Origin: Bauldia litoralis
GTDB taxonomy: Bacteria > Pseudomonadota > Alphaproteobacteria > Rhizobiales > Kaistiaceae
Length of the DNA: 64,000 nucleotides
Direction of reading: 5' to 3'
NCBI RefSeq assembly: GCF_900104485.1
Contig: NZ_FMXQ01000002.1
Location: 248,001-312,000 of the forward strand
In this document: positions 55,336 to 63,558 of the stretch, piece by piece
How positions within the stretch are numbered: position 1 is the stretch's first letter
Layout: the number at the start of each line of letters is the position of its first letter
The notes under the pieces: generated by a model
The model's database searches: none
What the model was told of the DNA's origin: nothing
The model's input: only the letters and a program-made list of their open reading frames with translations
Translations under genes and position numbers: made by a program

Positions 55336-55902
55336 CTAGTCAGCCACCGGAGCCGCGTCGCCCGGTCGCCCTCCCCGGAAACCCCGCCAGCCCTCGATCG
55401 CGGTGATCACGGCGGCGGCCAGCAGCAGGAGCAGCGAGACGAGCATCGGGGGGAAGGCCGTCCACAACGGCAGGCCCAGCGTCGCTGTCGTCTCGGGATA
55501 GCGCAGGTAATCCTCGAAGCCGAGGCTCATCTGCCGAAGCAGCACCAGCGCGAAAACAATCGCGAAGACAGACGCGAAGGCCAGCATCGCCGACCTCGCC
55601 CGAAGCCCCATTCCCTCCGTGAAGATGTCGACGGTGACGTTGGCGCCGGTGAGCTGGCAATAGGGAAGAAAGGTGAAGATCGCGATCGCGATGAAGTGCT
55701 TGGTCAGTTCGTAGTCGCCCGGGATCGGGCGGTTCCAGATCAGGTTGGAGATCGCACTGCCGGCTGTCAGCAGCACCAGCCCGACGACGATCAGGCCCCC
55801 GGCAAGCGCCCAGTATCGGATCGCCGCCCGGACAAGCTGGACATAGCGGTTTGGACGAGGCCGACCGGCCCCGTCCGTGCTGCTGCCAGCCGCGGAGTTC
55901 AC
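55336..55902 (-). CDS. dctQ: TRAP transporter small permease
   Basis: A 188-residue protein with four hydrophobic segments (WALAGGLIVVGLVLLTAGSA, IAIFTFLPYCQL, AMLAFASVFAIVFALVLL, PPMLVSLLLLLAAAVI), the DctQ layout. The GTG at 55902 overlaps the dctP stop (GTGA), which marks translational coupling; the frame is open further upstream but inside dctP. It pairs with the large permease 3 bases downstream. Confidence 0.92.
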   Translation of the reverse strand: MNSAAGSSTDGAGRPRPNRYVQLVRAAIRYWALAGGLIVVGLVLLTAGSAISNLIWNRPIPGDYELTKHFIAIAIFTFLPYCQLTGANVTVDIFTEGMGLRARSAMLAFASVFAIVFALVLLRQMSLGFEDYLRYPETTATLGLPLWTAFPPMLVSLLLLLAAAVITAIEGWRGFRGGRPGDAAPVAD

Positions 55903-56948
55903 TTGCTGCTGTGCTTGGCGATCGCCGCCCGTGCCGCTTCGACCAGCGCCAGCGCGTCGATGCCCTCGGCGCTCCGCTCCTCGACCCAGCGGTCGACGAC
56001 CGGCCCGAGCGCTGCGTCGAATTCGGCCATCTCCTCCGCGGTCAGGACGATATGCTCGTTGCCGGCCTCGACGGCGATCTTGATGCCGGCATTGTCGGAA
56101 TCGCGCCACACCTTGCCGACCTCGCGAAGCCACTCTTCACCGGAGTTCCTGTCGAAGACCTCCTTGAGGTCGTTGGGAAGCGACTCCCACTTGGCCTTGT
56201 TCATCGTCACCTGGAAGGTCGTGGTGCCGAAGCGCTGGTTGTCCGGTCCCTCGATATCGTACTTCGTCACATCCTGGAGCTTCAGCGCCGGGATGATTTC
56301 CCAGGGGATCAGCGCGCCGTCGACGACATTGGTGCTCAGCGCCTGCGGCAGGTCCGGCACCGGCATCGTCACCGGCGTCGCGCCAAGCGCCTCGACGACG
56401 GCATTGCCCGTCGGCCCCGGCACCCGCAGCTTGAGTCCTTCGAGGTCGGTCGGATGATGCACCGCCTTTTCCGTCATCTGCAGCGCCTGGCCGGCATGAA
56501 CGTGAAGGAAGAGGACGTGCACGTCCTTGAAATCGTCGGATAGATAGGCGTCGAACATGTCGCGCATCGCGAGGTTGGTCGCGACGATGTCGCCGTTGAA
56601 GACGGTCGGCAGCTCGAACACCTCTTCGCGCGGGAAGAGGTTCGGCGTGTAGCCGTTCACGGTCCAGACGATATCGACGACGCCGTCGGCGACCTGCCGG
56701 AAAAGCTGCGGCGGCGCTCCGCCGAGCGACATCGACGGGTAGATTTCGATCTTGATCCGACCGCCGGACTCCTCCTCGATACTCTTGATCCACGGCTCCA
56801 TCATCTTGGTCTGGGCCGGCGCTTTCGGGCCGAGGAAGTGATGCAGCTTGAGCGTGAATTCCGCGTCCTGGGCGAAGGCGCTCGCGGCCAGGGCCACCGA
56901 TGCAACACCACCCAGCGCGGCCGCGAGAAGGGTTCTGCGATCTAGCAT
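55899..56948 (-). CDS. dctP: TRAP transporter substrate-binding protein
   Basis: A 349-residue periplasmic binder with an export signal containing DRRTLLAAA (twin-arginine-like) ending SAFAQ. The family core is visible in HHFLGPKAPAQTKMMEPW and the substrate-clamping Arg region FRQVADGVVDIVWTV. Substrates of the family are organic acids; here the adjacent ThDP enzyme and MarR gene suggest a 2-oxo or aromatic acid, by inference. GGGAGG lies 8 bases before the ATG. It is first in the dctPQM operon. Confidence 0.93.
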   Translation of the reverse strand: MLDRRTLLAAALGGVASVALAASAFAQDAEFTLKLHHFLGPKAPAQTKMMEPWIKSIEEESGGRIKIEIYPSMSLGGAPPQLFRQVADGVVDIVWTVNGYTPNLFPREEVFELPTVFNGDIVATNLAMRDMFDAYLSDDFKDVHVLFLHVHAGQALQMTEKAVHHPTDLEGLKLRVPGPTGNAVVEALGATPVTMPVPDLPQALSTNVVDGALIPWEIIPALKLQDVTKYDIEGPDNQRFGTTTFQVTMNKAKWESLPNDLKEVFDRNSGEEWLREVGKVWRDSDNAGIKIAVEAGNEHIVLTAEEMAEFDAALGPVVDRWVEERSAEGIDALALVEAARAAIAKHSSK

Positions 56949-57087
56949 TTGGCTATCCTCCCAAGGTTATCGCCATATGTCGGTTCGCTTTCGATCAAGG
57001 CTGATCGCAGCGAATTATGTTTCGTCCAAAGGATACCCCAGTGATCGACGAGCCACCACAGGTATTCATGCCAAAAAGCGCTCTTTC

Positions 57088-57106
57088 TTGTTCGCCATTC
57101 GAACAA
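57088..57106. promoter_or_regulatory. Palindrome TTGTTCG-N5-CGAACAA before the TRAP operon
   Basis: A perfect 7-bp inverted repeat with a 5-base spacer, about 140 bases upstream of the dctP ATG, in the 201-base gap between dctP and the ThDP enzyme. It is a likely operator. It lies 44 bases beyond the ThDP enzyme stop, so it could also be a 3' hairpin, but it has no T-run. Confidence 0.5.
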
Positions 57107-57149
57107 TTCGCCAAGAATAACTTCATGTCACCGATTATCGAACATCGGG

Positions 57150-58868
57150 TCACAGAGTCGGCAGCCACACGTCGAGAACCGCCGCCCTTCCCTCTTCGCG
57201 GACCGCGCGCAGGCCGGCGGCGATCGCGTCTTCCACCTCTCCGGGCCGCTCGACCTTTCTCGCAAAGGCGCCTCCGGCCGCGGCGGCGATCGCGGAATAG
57301 TCGGCGGGCGGGTCGAAGCTGACGCCGATGTCGTCGGCGCGGCTGGCGTGACCGTCGGGATGCACGGCCAGCGTCGAGAATTTCGGTGCCTTCCAGCCAC
57401 GATTGTTGAAGACGATCTGCAGGAACGGCGTCTTGTAGCGTCGGGCCATCCAGTGAACGGTGGAGGGTACGGAGAACATGTAGCTCCCGTCGCCGGTCAT
57501 CGACACGACGGTCCGGTCGGGCGCGGCGAGCCTGGCGCCGATCGCGGCGCCGCCGTTCCAGCCAAGCGAACTGCCGCCGCTGGTGAACATCGTGCCGGGC
57601 TCTGACCGGCCGAGATGGTCGAAGATCGTGTGATAGTTGGTGATGCCTTCGTTGAGGACGATGGTGTCGTCGTCGATCTGGGCTCGAACGCAGGCGGTCA
57701 GGTATTCGGGCGTGATGACCGCGCTATCGGGTTTCTCGGCAAGCGCCAGTCGCGTCGCCCGCTCGGCGTGGCGGCGGCGATAGTGATCGCGCCGTCGCCG
57801 CACAGCCTCCTCGTCGATCGACAATCCGTCGACGCGTGCGTTGAGCTGGCGAAGCGCCGTCAGGGAGTCTGCGGCAAAGGACGCCCGCGCCTTGATGTAC
57901 CAGAGCGGCATCGTCGGCTTCAGCGGGTCGACATCGATGTGGAAGACCGCCGCGGTCTCGGCCGGCCGGTTCATCGCTGGCACCCACGGGATGTCGCTGT
58001 CGATGACCAGCACGACATCGGCCTCCGCGAGCGCCGGGTTCTGCACCGGCTGGTTCCAGTAGTTCCCCTGGTAAAGGGCGTCGTGATGAGGGTAGTTGAC
58101 GTAGCCCGGAGCGGATTCCAGCACGCCGATGCCGAGGCGCTGGCAGAGCCGGGTCAGTTCCCCGACCGCCTCGGTGTTGCGGCCGAGATAGGACGTGACG
58201 ATGACCGGTCGGTGGGCGGAAGCAAGGCGGTCGGCAAGCATGGTAACGGCGGCGTCCGGCAGCGGGCTCGCCGCGACCGGCCGCCACTCGGCGGGATCGA
58301 TGACGACCGGCGGCGCTTCGGCGCACAGCACTTCGCGCGCGGCGACCAGATAGACCGGGCCGCGCGGGTCGCTGCCGGCAATCTGGAAGGACCGATGGAC
58401 GATCTGCCTCGTGTTGGCGGCGGCGCGTATCTCGTGGTCGTACTTGACGTATTGACGGACGATCCCGCGCTGGTCCGGCACGTCCTGCAGCCAGTGGATG
58501 AATTCGTTGCGGCTGCCGAACGCCTCGCCTTCCTGGGTGGCCGGCGACAGCCCGGCAAAGATCAGCACCGGCACGCGCGCCCGCGCGACGTTGTGAATGG
58601 CGCCGGCCAGCGATTGCGTGCCGCAATCGACGTGGACGATGACCGCCTGGGCCTCGCCGCTGACCTGCGCATAGCCTTGCGCGGCGCTGAGAGCGACCAT
58701 CTCGTAGGGGCAGGTGACGACCTCGGGGACTTTCATGCCCGTCGCCGCTGCTGCGGCGATCGCCTCGACGAGAGCCGGGTGGTCGCTGCCGAAGTTCGCG
58801 AAGATGTAGGATACCCCCGCTTCCTGCATGGACTCGAGCAACGCGGAACTGGCGGTATGGCCCGTCAT
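57150..58868 (-). CDS. ThDP-dependent enzyme of the acetolactate synthase/decarboxylase type
   Basis: A 572-residue enzyme with the three-domain layout of the family: N-terminal pyrimidine-binding domain (catalytic Glu in TCPYEMVALSAAQGYAQ), a central domain, and the C-terminal diphosphate-binding domain with GDGSYMF and NNRGW (GDG-to-NN motif). It could be a 2-oxoacid decarboxylase or a carboligase; the large-subunit acetolactate synthase role in Val/Ile synthesis is unlikely because no ilvH is nearby. The start overlaps the marR stop by four bases (ATGA), so it is coupled to that regulator. The TRAP operon lies downstream on the same strand. Confidence 0.85.
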   Translation of the reverse strand: MTGHTASSALLESMQEAGVSYIFANFGSDHPALVEAIAAAAATGMKVPEVVTCPYEMVALSAAQGYAQVSGEAQAVIVHVDCGTQSLAGAIHNVARARVPVLIFAGLSPATQEGEAFGSRNEFIHWLQDVPDQRGIVRQYVKYDHEIRAAANTRQIVHRSFQIAGSDPRGPVYLVAAREVLCAEAPPVVIDPAEWRPVAASPLPDAAVTMLADRLASAHRPVIVTSYLGRNTEAVGELTRLCQRLGIGVLESAPGYVNYPHHDALYQGNYWNQPVQNPALAEADVVLVIDSDIPWVPAMNRPAETAAVFHIDVDPLKPTMPLWYIKARASFAADSLTALRQLNARVDGLSIDEEAVRRRRDHYRRRHAERATRLALAEKPDSAVITPEYLTACVRAQIDDDTIVLNEGITNYHTIFDHLGRSEPGTMFTSGGSSLGWNGGAAIGARLAAPDRTVVSMTGDGSYMFSVPSTVHWMARRYKTPFLQIVFNNRGWKAPKFSTLAVHPDGHASRADDIGVSFDPPADYSAIAAAAGGAFARKVERPGEVEDAIAAGLRAVREEGRAAVLDVWLPTL

Positions 58869-59365
58869 GGCAGGGCGTCCGCGATCCTGCGCAGGAGCCG
58901 CAGAAGCTGAGGCTTCTCATCGCCGACGATTGCGTCAAGCCAGCGATCATGGGCATCGGCGTGCTCCATCAGCGCATCGAGCGTCGCCTCCCCCTCCTCT
59001 GTCAGGGTCAGGTGCACGCTGCGGCGGTCGGCCGTCGATCGATCGCGCCGGACGAGGTTTCGGCGCTCCAGGTCCTGGACGAGCGGTGTGACGGTCGACT
59101 TGTCGCGGACGATCGCCCGACTGAGAGCAATGGGTGTGATGCCGGGATTGTTTCGGATGACGACCATTGCCGCATAGCGCCCCGGGCGGAGGTCGACGAC
59201 GCCCGCACGGCCGGCGAAGGCCCGAAAGGACGCATCCTGCGCGAGGCGCAGATGGAAACCGAGGTGGCCCTCAAGGTCCACGAGCGCCAGCGGATCCGGA
59301 GCAGACAGCGTCGACCTGCCGGGGTCGACCGAGTTCCGGCGATTGTCACTTTCGGGTTGCGGCAT
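58865..59365 (-). CDS. MarR-family transcriptional regulator
   Basis: A 166-residue winged-helix regulator. The wHTH is in ITPIALSRAIVRDKSTVTPLV, with the family's DRRSVHLTLTEEG wing motif (RSTADRRSVHLTL). The ATG at 59365 is chosen because AGGG lies upstream and the length fits the family; an earlier in-frame start is possible. MarR proteins sense small, often aromatic, ligands and repress neighbouring genes. It overlaps the ThDP enzyme gene (ATGA), and a perfect palindrome lies 88 bases upstream. Confidence 0.92.
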   Translation of the reverse strand: MPQPESDNRRNSVDPGRSTLSAPDPLALVDLEGHLGFHLRLAQDASFRAFAGRAGVVDLRPGRYAAMVVIRNNPGITPIALSRAIVRDKSTVTPLVQDLERRNLVRRDRSTADRRSVHLTLTEEGEATLDALMEHADAHDRWLDAIVGDEKPQLLRLLRRIADALP

Positions 59366-59452
59366 CTTCTGCCCTGATCCTTCCCAAGCGGCAGGCACGC
59401 AGCATCGCGCCACGCACGCATCCGGGCAGCATATCGTTGGATGACCGGAACA

Positions 59453-59482
59453 GGCAATTGGTTGGACCGCAAACCAATTGCC
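59453..59482. promoter_or_regulatory. Palindrome GGCAATTGGTT-N8-AACCAATTGCC upstream of marR
   Basis: A perfect 11-bp inverted repeat with an 8-base spacer between the SMP-30 stop and the marR start. Overlapping minus-strand elements TTGCCT and GATATG (16 bases apart) could be -35/-10, placing the palindrome across the -35. It fits a MarR autoregulatory operator. A terminator for the SMP-30 gene is less likely because no T-run follows. Confidence 0.6.
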
Positions 59483-59489
59483 GTGGACA

Positions 59490-60374
59490 TTAAACGTCGC
59501 GGAATCGTGAAACCGGCGACCCGACGACCGGGCTGTCGGCGACGATCACCGTCCCGGTCAGCGGATTGGCCTCCAGCTTCGCCGGATCCCTGCCGACCCG
59601 CAGGCTGGTGAGAAAGAGCCGGTCGAGTCCCTCGCCCCCGAAACACGGCATCGTCGGCGCCGCGACTGGCACCGGCTGCGAGCTCATCAGCTTTCCATCC
59701 GGTGAGAAGCGGTTGAGGTTGCCGGCCGACACTCCTGCGCTCCAGTAGCAGCCCTCGCTGTCGGTCGCGCCGCCATCGGGCCGGCCGACCGTGTCGTCGA
59801 GATCGGCGAAGCGGCGCCGGTCCGAGATCGTGCCGGTGTCGGGGTCGAAATCCCAGCAATCGATCCACGGTCCGCGGGAGTCGGAATGGAACATCGTCTT
59901 GCCGTCGGGCGAGAAGGCCAGCCCGTTCGAGATCTTGATGCCTTCGATCTTGCGCTCGACATAGCCGGCGGCATCGACACGGTAGAGGGATGCGATCGGT
60001 CGCTTCTCGGCCCCCTCGCCGTCGTCCATCGTCCCCACCCAGAACGCACCGTCGGGACCGACCTTGCCATCGTTGAGGCGCGTGTCCGGACGATCCGCCT
60101 CGATCGATGCGATCCGCTCGAAGGTGCCATCCTCGGGATCGAACATTCCGACTTCATCGCGCAGGGCGACCACCAGCTTGCCGGAATCCGCCAGGCCCAG
60201 CGACCCGACTTCGCTCGCCATCGTCCAGCTCCGCGTGTCTCCGGTCGCCAGGTCGCAGCAATGAATGGCCTTCTGCACGATGTCGCAATACCAGAGCGCA
60301 TTGCGGCGTTCGTCATAGGCCGGACCCTCGCCGAGCTCGCAGCGGACGGTATTCAGAGGCTTGAAATCGAGCAC
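59490..60374 (-). CDS. SMP-30/gluconolactonase family protein
   Basis: A 294-residue six-bladed beta-propeller of the SMP-30 family. The metal-binding positions are visible: Glu in CELGEGPAYDE, Asn in TRLNDGKVGPDG and ISNGLAFSPDG, and Asp in MFHSDSRGP. The family hydrolyses sugar lactones. A GTG at 60374 with GGAG 6 bases upstream is preferred; the longer open frame has no homology. It lies 82 bases downstream of the amidohydrolase gene. Which lactone it cleaves is unknown. Confidence 0.88.
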   Translation of the reverse strand: MLDFKPLNTVRCELGEGPAYDERRNALWYCDIVQKAIHCCDLATGDTRSWTMASEVGSLGLADSGKLVVALRDEVGMFDPEDGTFERIASIEADRPDTRLNDGKVGPDGAFWVGTMDDGEGAEKRPIASLYRVDAAGYVERKIEGIKISNGLAFSPDGKTMFHSDSRGPWIDCWDFDPDTGTISDRRRFADLDDTVGRPDGGATDSEGCYWSAGVSAGNLNRFSPDGKLMSSQPVPVAAPTMPCFGGEGLDRLFLTSLRVGRDPAKLEANPLTGTVIVADSPVVGSPVSRFRDV

Positions 60375-60456
60375 TGGTGTCTCCGTGTTTGGTCTTCCCG
60401 GGCCGCGAACCTGAACGCATCCGCCGCAAAAGGCCAGTCGCAGGCCGACGAATCCG

Positions 60457-61731
60457 CTAGCGGTTGTTTGCCCCATAGCTGTCGGCCATCGACTCGATGG
60501 TTCCTACCAGGGCCTCGACCGCCGTGCCGAGATCCTCGGTCTCGACGAACTCCAGCGGATTGTGGCTGATTCCCGCCCGGCACCGCACGAAGATCATGCC
60601 GATATCGGTGAGATGGATCATCGCCTGACCGTCGTGGCCTGCGCCGGACATCAACTCCCGGGCCTTCTTGCCTGTCGCTTTGCCGATCGCATCGGCAATC
60701 GCCTTCTTCAGATGCGGCGCACAGGTTGCGACCGGTTTCTCGTGCATGGTCTCGATGCTGACCAGCACGCCGCGCTTCACGCCGATATTGCGAATCCGGT
60801 AGCGGATCGCCTCTGCCGCTGTCGCCCGCGCCTCGTCGGTCGCCGCCCGCAGGTCGAGGCTGAATTCGACCAGCCCCGGGATGACGTTACTTGCTCCCGG
60901 TGACACCTTGATCTCGCCAACCGTTGCAACGCACGACGCTTTCTGGTGCTTCAACGCGATTTCTTCGGTGATCAGGATGACCTGGGCGGCAGCGGCAAGC
61001 GCATCGTGGCGGACATCCATCGGCACGGTCCCGGCATGCCCGGCCTCGCCCTTGATGGCGATCCGGTAGCGCCCCTGGCTGGCGATCGCGCTGACCACGC
61101 CGAGCGGCTCGCCCGCCTGCTCGAGAACCGGGCCCTGCTCGATATGGACCTCAAGATAACCGATGACGCTGCCGGGCGCATACGCTTCGTCGGCAAGCGC
61201 GTCCGGGTCGCCGCCAAAGGCCAGCAGGGCGTCGCGGATCGTCACGCCGTTGGCGTCGGTCAGGTCGAGCATCGCATCGCCAAGCGCCCCCGAGACGGTC
61301 GAGGAGCCGATCAGCGTCTTTGGAAAGCGCACCCCTTCCTCGTCGCCGAAGGCCAGGACTTCGACCTCGAATGGCAGCGCGACGTTACGTCGACGAAGTT
61401 CCTCGACCGCCAGGATGCCGGCGATGACGCCGAAGGTGCCATCGAAGCGTCCGGCATCCACCACCGTGTCGATATGCGAGCCGATCAGCAGGCGGCGATT
61501 CCCGGATCGCCCTGCCCGGCCCGCCGGCATGACCCCATGCATGGTGCCGGCGGCGTCCATGCGCACCGTCATGCCGGCGCGGCGCATCCATTCGCCGACC
61601 AGTTGGGCGGCTGCGCGGTGCTGCTCCGTCAGATACAGCCGGGTCAGCTTGTCGGGATCGGCGCTGATCGTCGCCAGGGCATCGATCATGCCCTGCGCGC
61701 GTTGGGCCAGCGACCGTGCGTCTTCGCTCAT
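60457..61731 (-). CDS. M20-family amidohydrolase, allantoate type
   Basis: A 424-residue zinc amidohydrolase. The metal ligands are in IGSHIDTVVDAGRFDG, AFGDEEGVRFP and HIEQGPVLE, with SHNPLEFVE near the C-terminus. The family includes allantoate amidohydrolase (AllC) and N-carbamoyl-L-amino-acid hydrolase. The AllC reading is favoured because uraD overlaps the start by four bases (ATGA) and puuD follows. It would hydrolyse allantoate to ureidoglycine/ureidoglycolate, CO2 and ammonia. Confidence 0.85.
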   Translation of the reverse strand: MSEDARSLAQRAQGMIDALATISADPDKLTRLYLTEQHRAAAQLVGEWMRRAGMTVRMDAAGTMHGVMPAGRAGRSGNRRLLIGSHIDTVVDAGRFDGTFGVIAGILAVEELRRRNVALPFEVEVLAFGDEEGVRFPKTLIGSSTVSGALGDAMLDLTDANGVTIRDALLAFGGDPDALADEAYAPGSVIGYLEVHIEQGPVLEQAGEPLGVVSAIASQGRYRIAIKGEAGHAGTVPMDVRHDALAAAAQVILITEEIALKHQKASCVATVGEIKVSPGASNVIPGLVEFSLDLRAATDEARATAAEAIRYRIRNIGVKRGVLVSIETMHEKPVATCAPHLKKAIADAIGKATGKKARELMSGAGHDGQAMIHLTDIGMIFVRCRAGISHNPLEFVETEDLGTAVEALVGTIESMADSYGANNR

Positions 61732-62249
61732 TCCGCGACCCGGTCCTCGAGCCGGAAACGCACAATGCGGCAGACCTGCTCCAGCGCGGCCACCAGTTCA
61801 ACATCGGGCGCATTCTCGATCCGGCTTTCGAAAGCGGCAAGGATGTCGTCCTTCGTCGCGCCGCGCACGGCGAGGATGAACGGGATCCCGTTCCGGCTGC
61901 GATAGCGCTCATTCAGCGCCGTGAACCGGGCAAATTCCTCCCGCGTCAGCCTGTCGAGCCCGGCGCCGGCCTGCTCGCGCGTCGAATCCTCGGTCAGGTC
62001 GCCCGCCACCGCCGCCAGCCCGGCAAGGTCGGGGTGGGCCCGCAGGAGCTCGTGCTGGCGGTCGACACCCGCCTCGCCGATCGCCGCCTGGAACGCCGCG
62101 ATCATTGCATCGCGGCTGACGAAGGGCCGGCGCGCCGCCGCCTCTTCGGCCACCCATGGCGAATGCTCGGCGATGTCCCCGAAGGTCGCGACAAAGTCGT
62201 CGCTCTCCATGAGATTGACGGTTTCCAGCGGCAGGGGCTCGGCGGCCAT
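61728..62249 (-). CDS. uraD: OHCU decarboxylase
   Basis: A 173-residue protein with the UraD signature: FGDIAEHSPWVAEEA (catalytic His) and LLRAHPDLAGLA. It decarboxylates 2-oxo-4-hydroxy-4-carboxy-5-ureidoimidazoline to S-allantoin. Coupled to the downstream amidohydrolase by ATGA, and 30 bases downstream of puuD, so the three form one operon. The preceding step (HIU hydrolase) is not encoded in the window. Confidence 0.93.
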   Translation of the reverse strand: MAAEPLPLETVNLMESDDFVATFGDIAEHSPWVAEEAAARRPFVSRDAMIAAFQAAIGEAGVDRQHELLRAHPDLAGLAAVAGDLTEDSTREQAGAGLDRLTREEFARFTALNERYRSRNGIPFILAVRGATKDDILAAFESRIENAPDVELVAALEQVCRIVRFRLEDRVAE

Positions 62250-62279
62250 GGTCCCTCGGTGGTTCGAGAAGACCGAGTT

Positions 62280-63461
62280 TTACCGGCTCTCGAGGAAAGC
62301 GCCAAGTTTGCGCCGCTCCTCCTCGCTCATCGCTGTCTCGTTGCCGAGCGGCATGGCGTCGCCGTGCACCGCCTGGACCAGGATCTGCTCGCGGTGCTTC
62401 TCGATGTCCGCCACCGAAAGCAGGATCACCTCCTTGGGCGGCGCGTCGAAGCCTTCGTGGCTGGGCCGGCTGGAGTGGCACATGACGCAGTGCCGGGCGA
62501 CGATGGTCAGGACCTCGCCCTCGCTGACCTCGACACCGGTGAGATCAAGGTCGCTGCGCGGCGCCGTCAGGACGATCGCCGCGACCAGGGCGACGCCCGT
62601 AACCGGTATCGTCCACCAGATCCTGTGGAACGGGTCGCCGGCGTCATGCCGGTTGAGGAAATGCCGGGCGCCGCCGCCGATGACCAGGATCAGCGCGATC
62701 ACCAGCCAGGTCTGCCCGGTGCTGGCCAGCATCGGATAATGATTGCTCACCATCATCACCAGCACCGGCAGCGTCAGGTAGTTGTTGTGGACCGAGCGCT
62801 GCTTGCTGACCGCGCCGAGCGCCGGGTCCGGCGCCTGGCCGGCGAGCAGCGCCGCCGTCACCTTCTTCTGGTTCGGGATGATCACCCCGAAGACATTGAC
62901 CGCCATGATCGTGCCGACGAAGGCGCCGATATGGATCAGCGCGCCCCGCCCGGAATAGACGTGGCTGAAGATGTAGGACGCCGCCACGATCAGCGCGAAG
63001 ACCGCCACCGCGAGCACCGTCGTGTTCCGCCCGATCACCGACCGGCAGAGCCCGTCATAGATGAACCAGCCCGCCGCCAGGCTGAGCATCGAGATGACGA
63101 TGGCCTGCGACGGCAGCAGCGGCAGGACCGCCGGATTGATCAGGTAGGTGCCGGCGTTCCAGTAATACTGGACCACCAGCAGCGCGAAGCCCGTCACCCA
63201 GGTGAGATAGGCCTCCCACTTGTACCAGAGCAGGTCGGGCGGCAGCGTCTTCGGCGCGACTAGGTATTTCTCGACGTGATAGAAGCCGCCGCCGTGCACC
63301 TCCCACGCCGTCCCGTAGACCCCCTCGGCCATTGACTCGCGCTTGCGCAGGCTGAGGTCGAGGGCGATGAAATAGAAGGACGTGCCGATCCAGCCGATGC
63401 CGACCACGAGGTGGGCCCAGCGGATGATCAGGTTCAGCCAGTCGACAACAAAACCGGACAT
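62280..63461 (-). CDS. puuD: Urate hydroxylase PuuD
   Basis: A 393-residue membrane protein: about eight hydrophobic segments in the N-terminal ~280 residues (IIRWAHLVVGIGWIGTSFYF at the start), then a C-terminal cytochrome c domain with one haem motif CVMCH. This is the layout of PuuD, the membrane-bound urate-oxidising enzyme that replaces uricase in many alphaproteobacteria. It converts urate to 5-hydroxyisourate, passing electrons to the respiratory chain. It lies directly downstream of the terminator of the BMP gene and upstream of uraD. Confidence 0.93.
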   Translation of the reverse strand: MSGFVVDWLNLIIRWAHLVVGIGWIGTSFYFIALDLSLRKRESMAEGVYGTAWEVHGGGFYHVEKYLVAPKTLPPDLLWYKWEAYLTWVTGFALLVVQYYWNAGTYLINPAVLPLLPSQAIVISMLSLAAGWFIYDGLCRSVIGRNTTVLAVAVFALIVAASYIFSHVYSGRGALIHIGAFVGTIMAVNVFGVIIPNQKKVTAALLAGQAPDPALGAVSKQRSVHNNYLTLPVLVMMVSNHYPMLASTGQTWLVIALILVIGGGARHFLNRHDAGDPFHRIWWTIPVTGVALVAAIVLTAPRSDLDLTGVEVSEGEVLTIVARHCVMCHSSRPSHEGFDAPPKEVILLSVADIEKHREQILVQAVHGDAMPLGNETAMSEEERRKLGAFLESR

Positions 63462-63493
63462 GCGGCGGAAGTGCCCCCGGGGTCTCGGATCAG

Positions 63494-63528
63494 AAAAAAG
63501 GGCGCGCCCCGGATGTCGGAGCGCGCCC
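63494..63528 (-). terminator. Intrinsic terminator between the BMP gene and puuD
   Basis: An 11-bp GC stem (GGGCGCGCTCC / GGGGCGCGCCC, one T-G wobble) with a 7-base loop, followed by TTTTTT on the minus strand. It ends the transcript of the BMP substrate-binding gene 30 bases after its stop. Only 32 bases lie between it and the puuD ATG, so puuD may depend on readthrough or on a promoter that overlaps it. Confidence 0.88.
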
Positions 63529-63558
63529 GGCTTGGCTTGAAGGGATCGGCCGGCCCGC

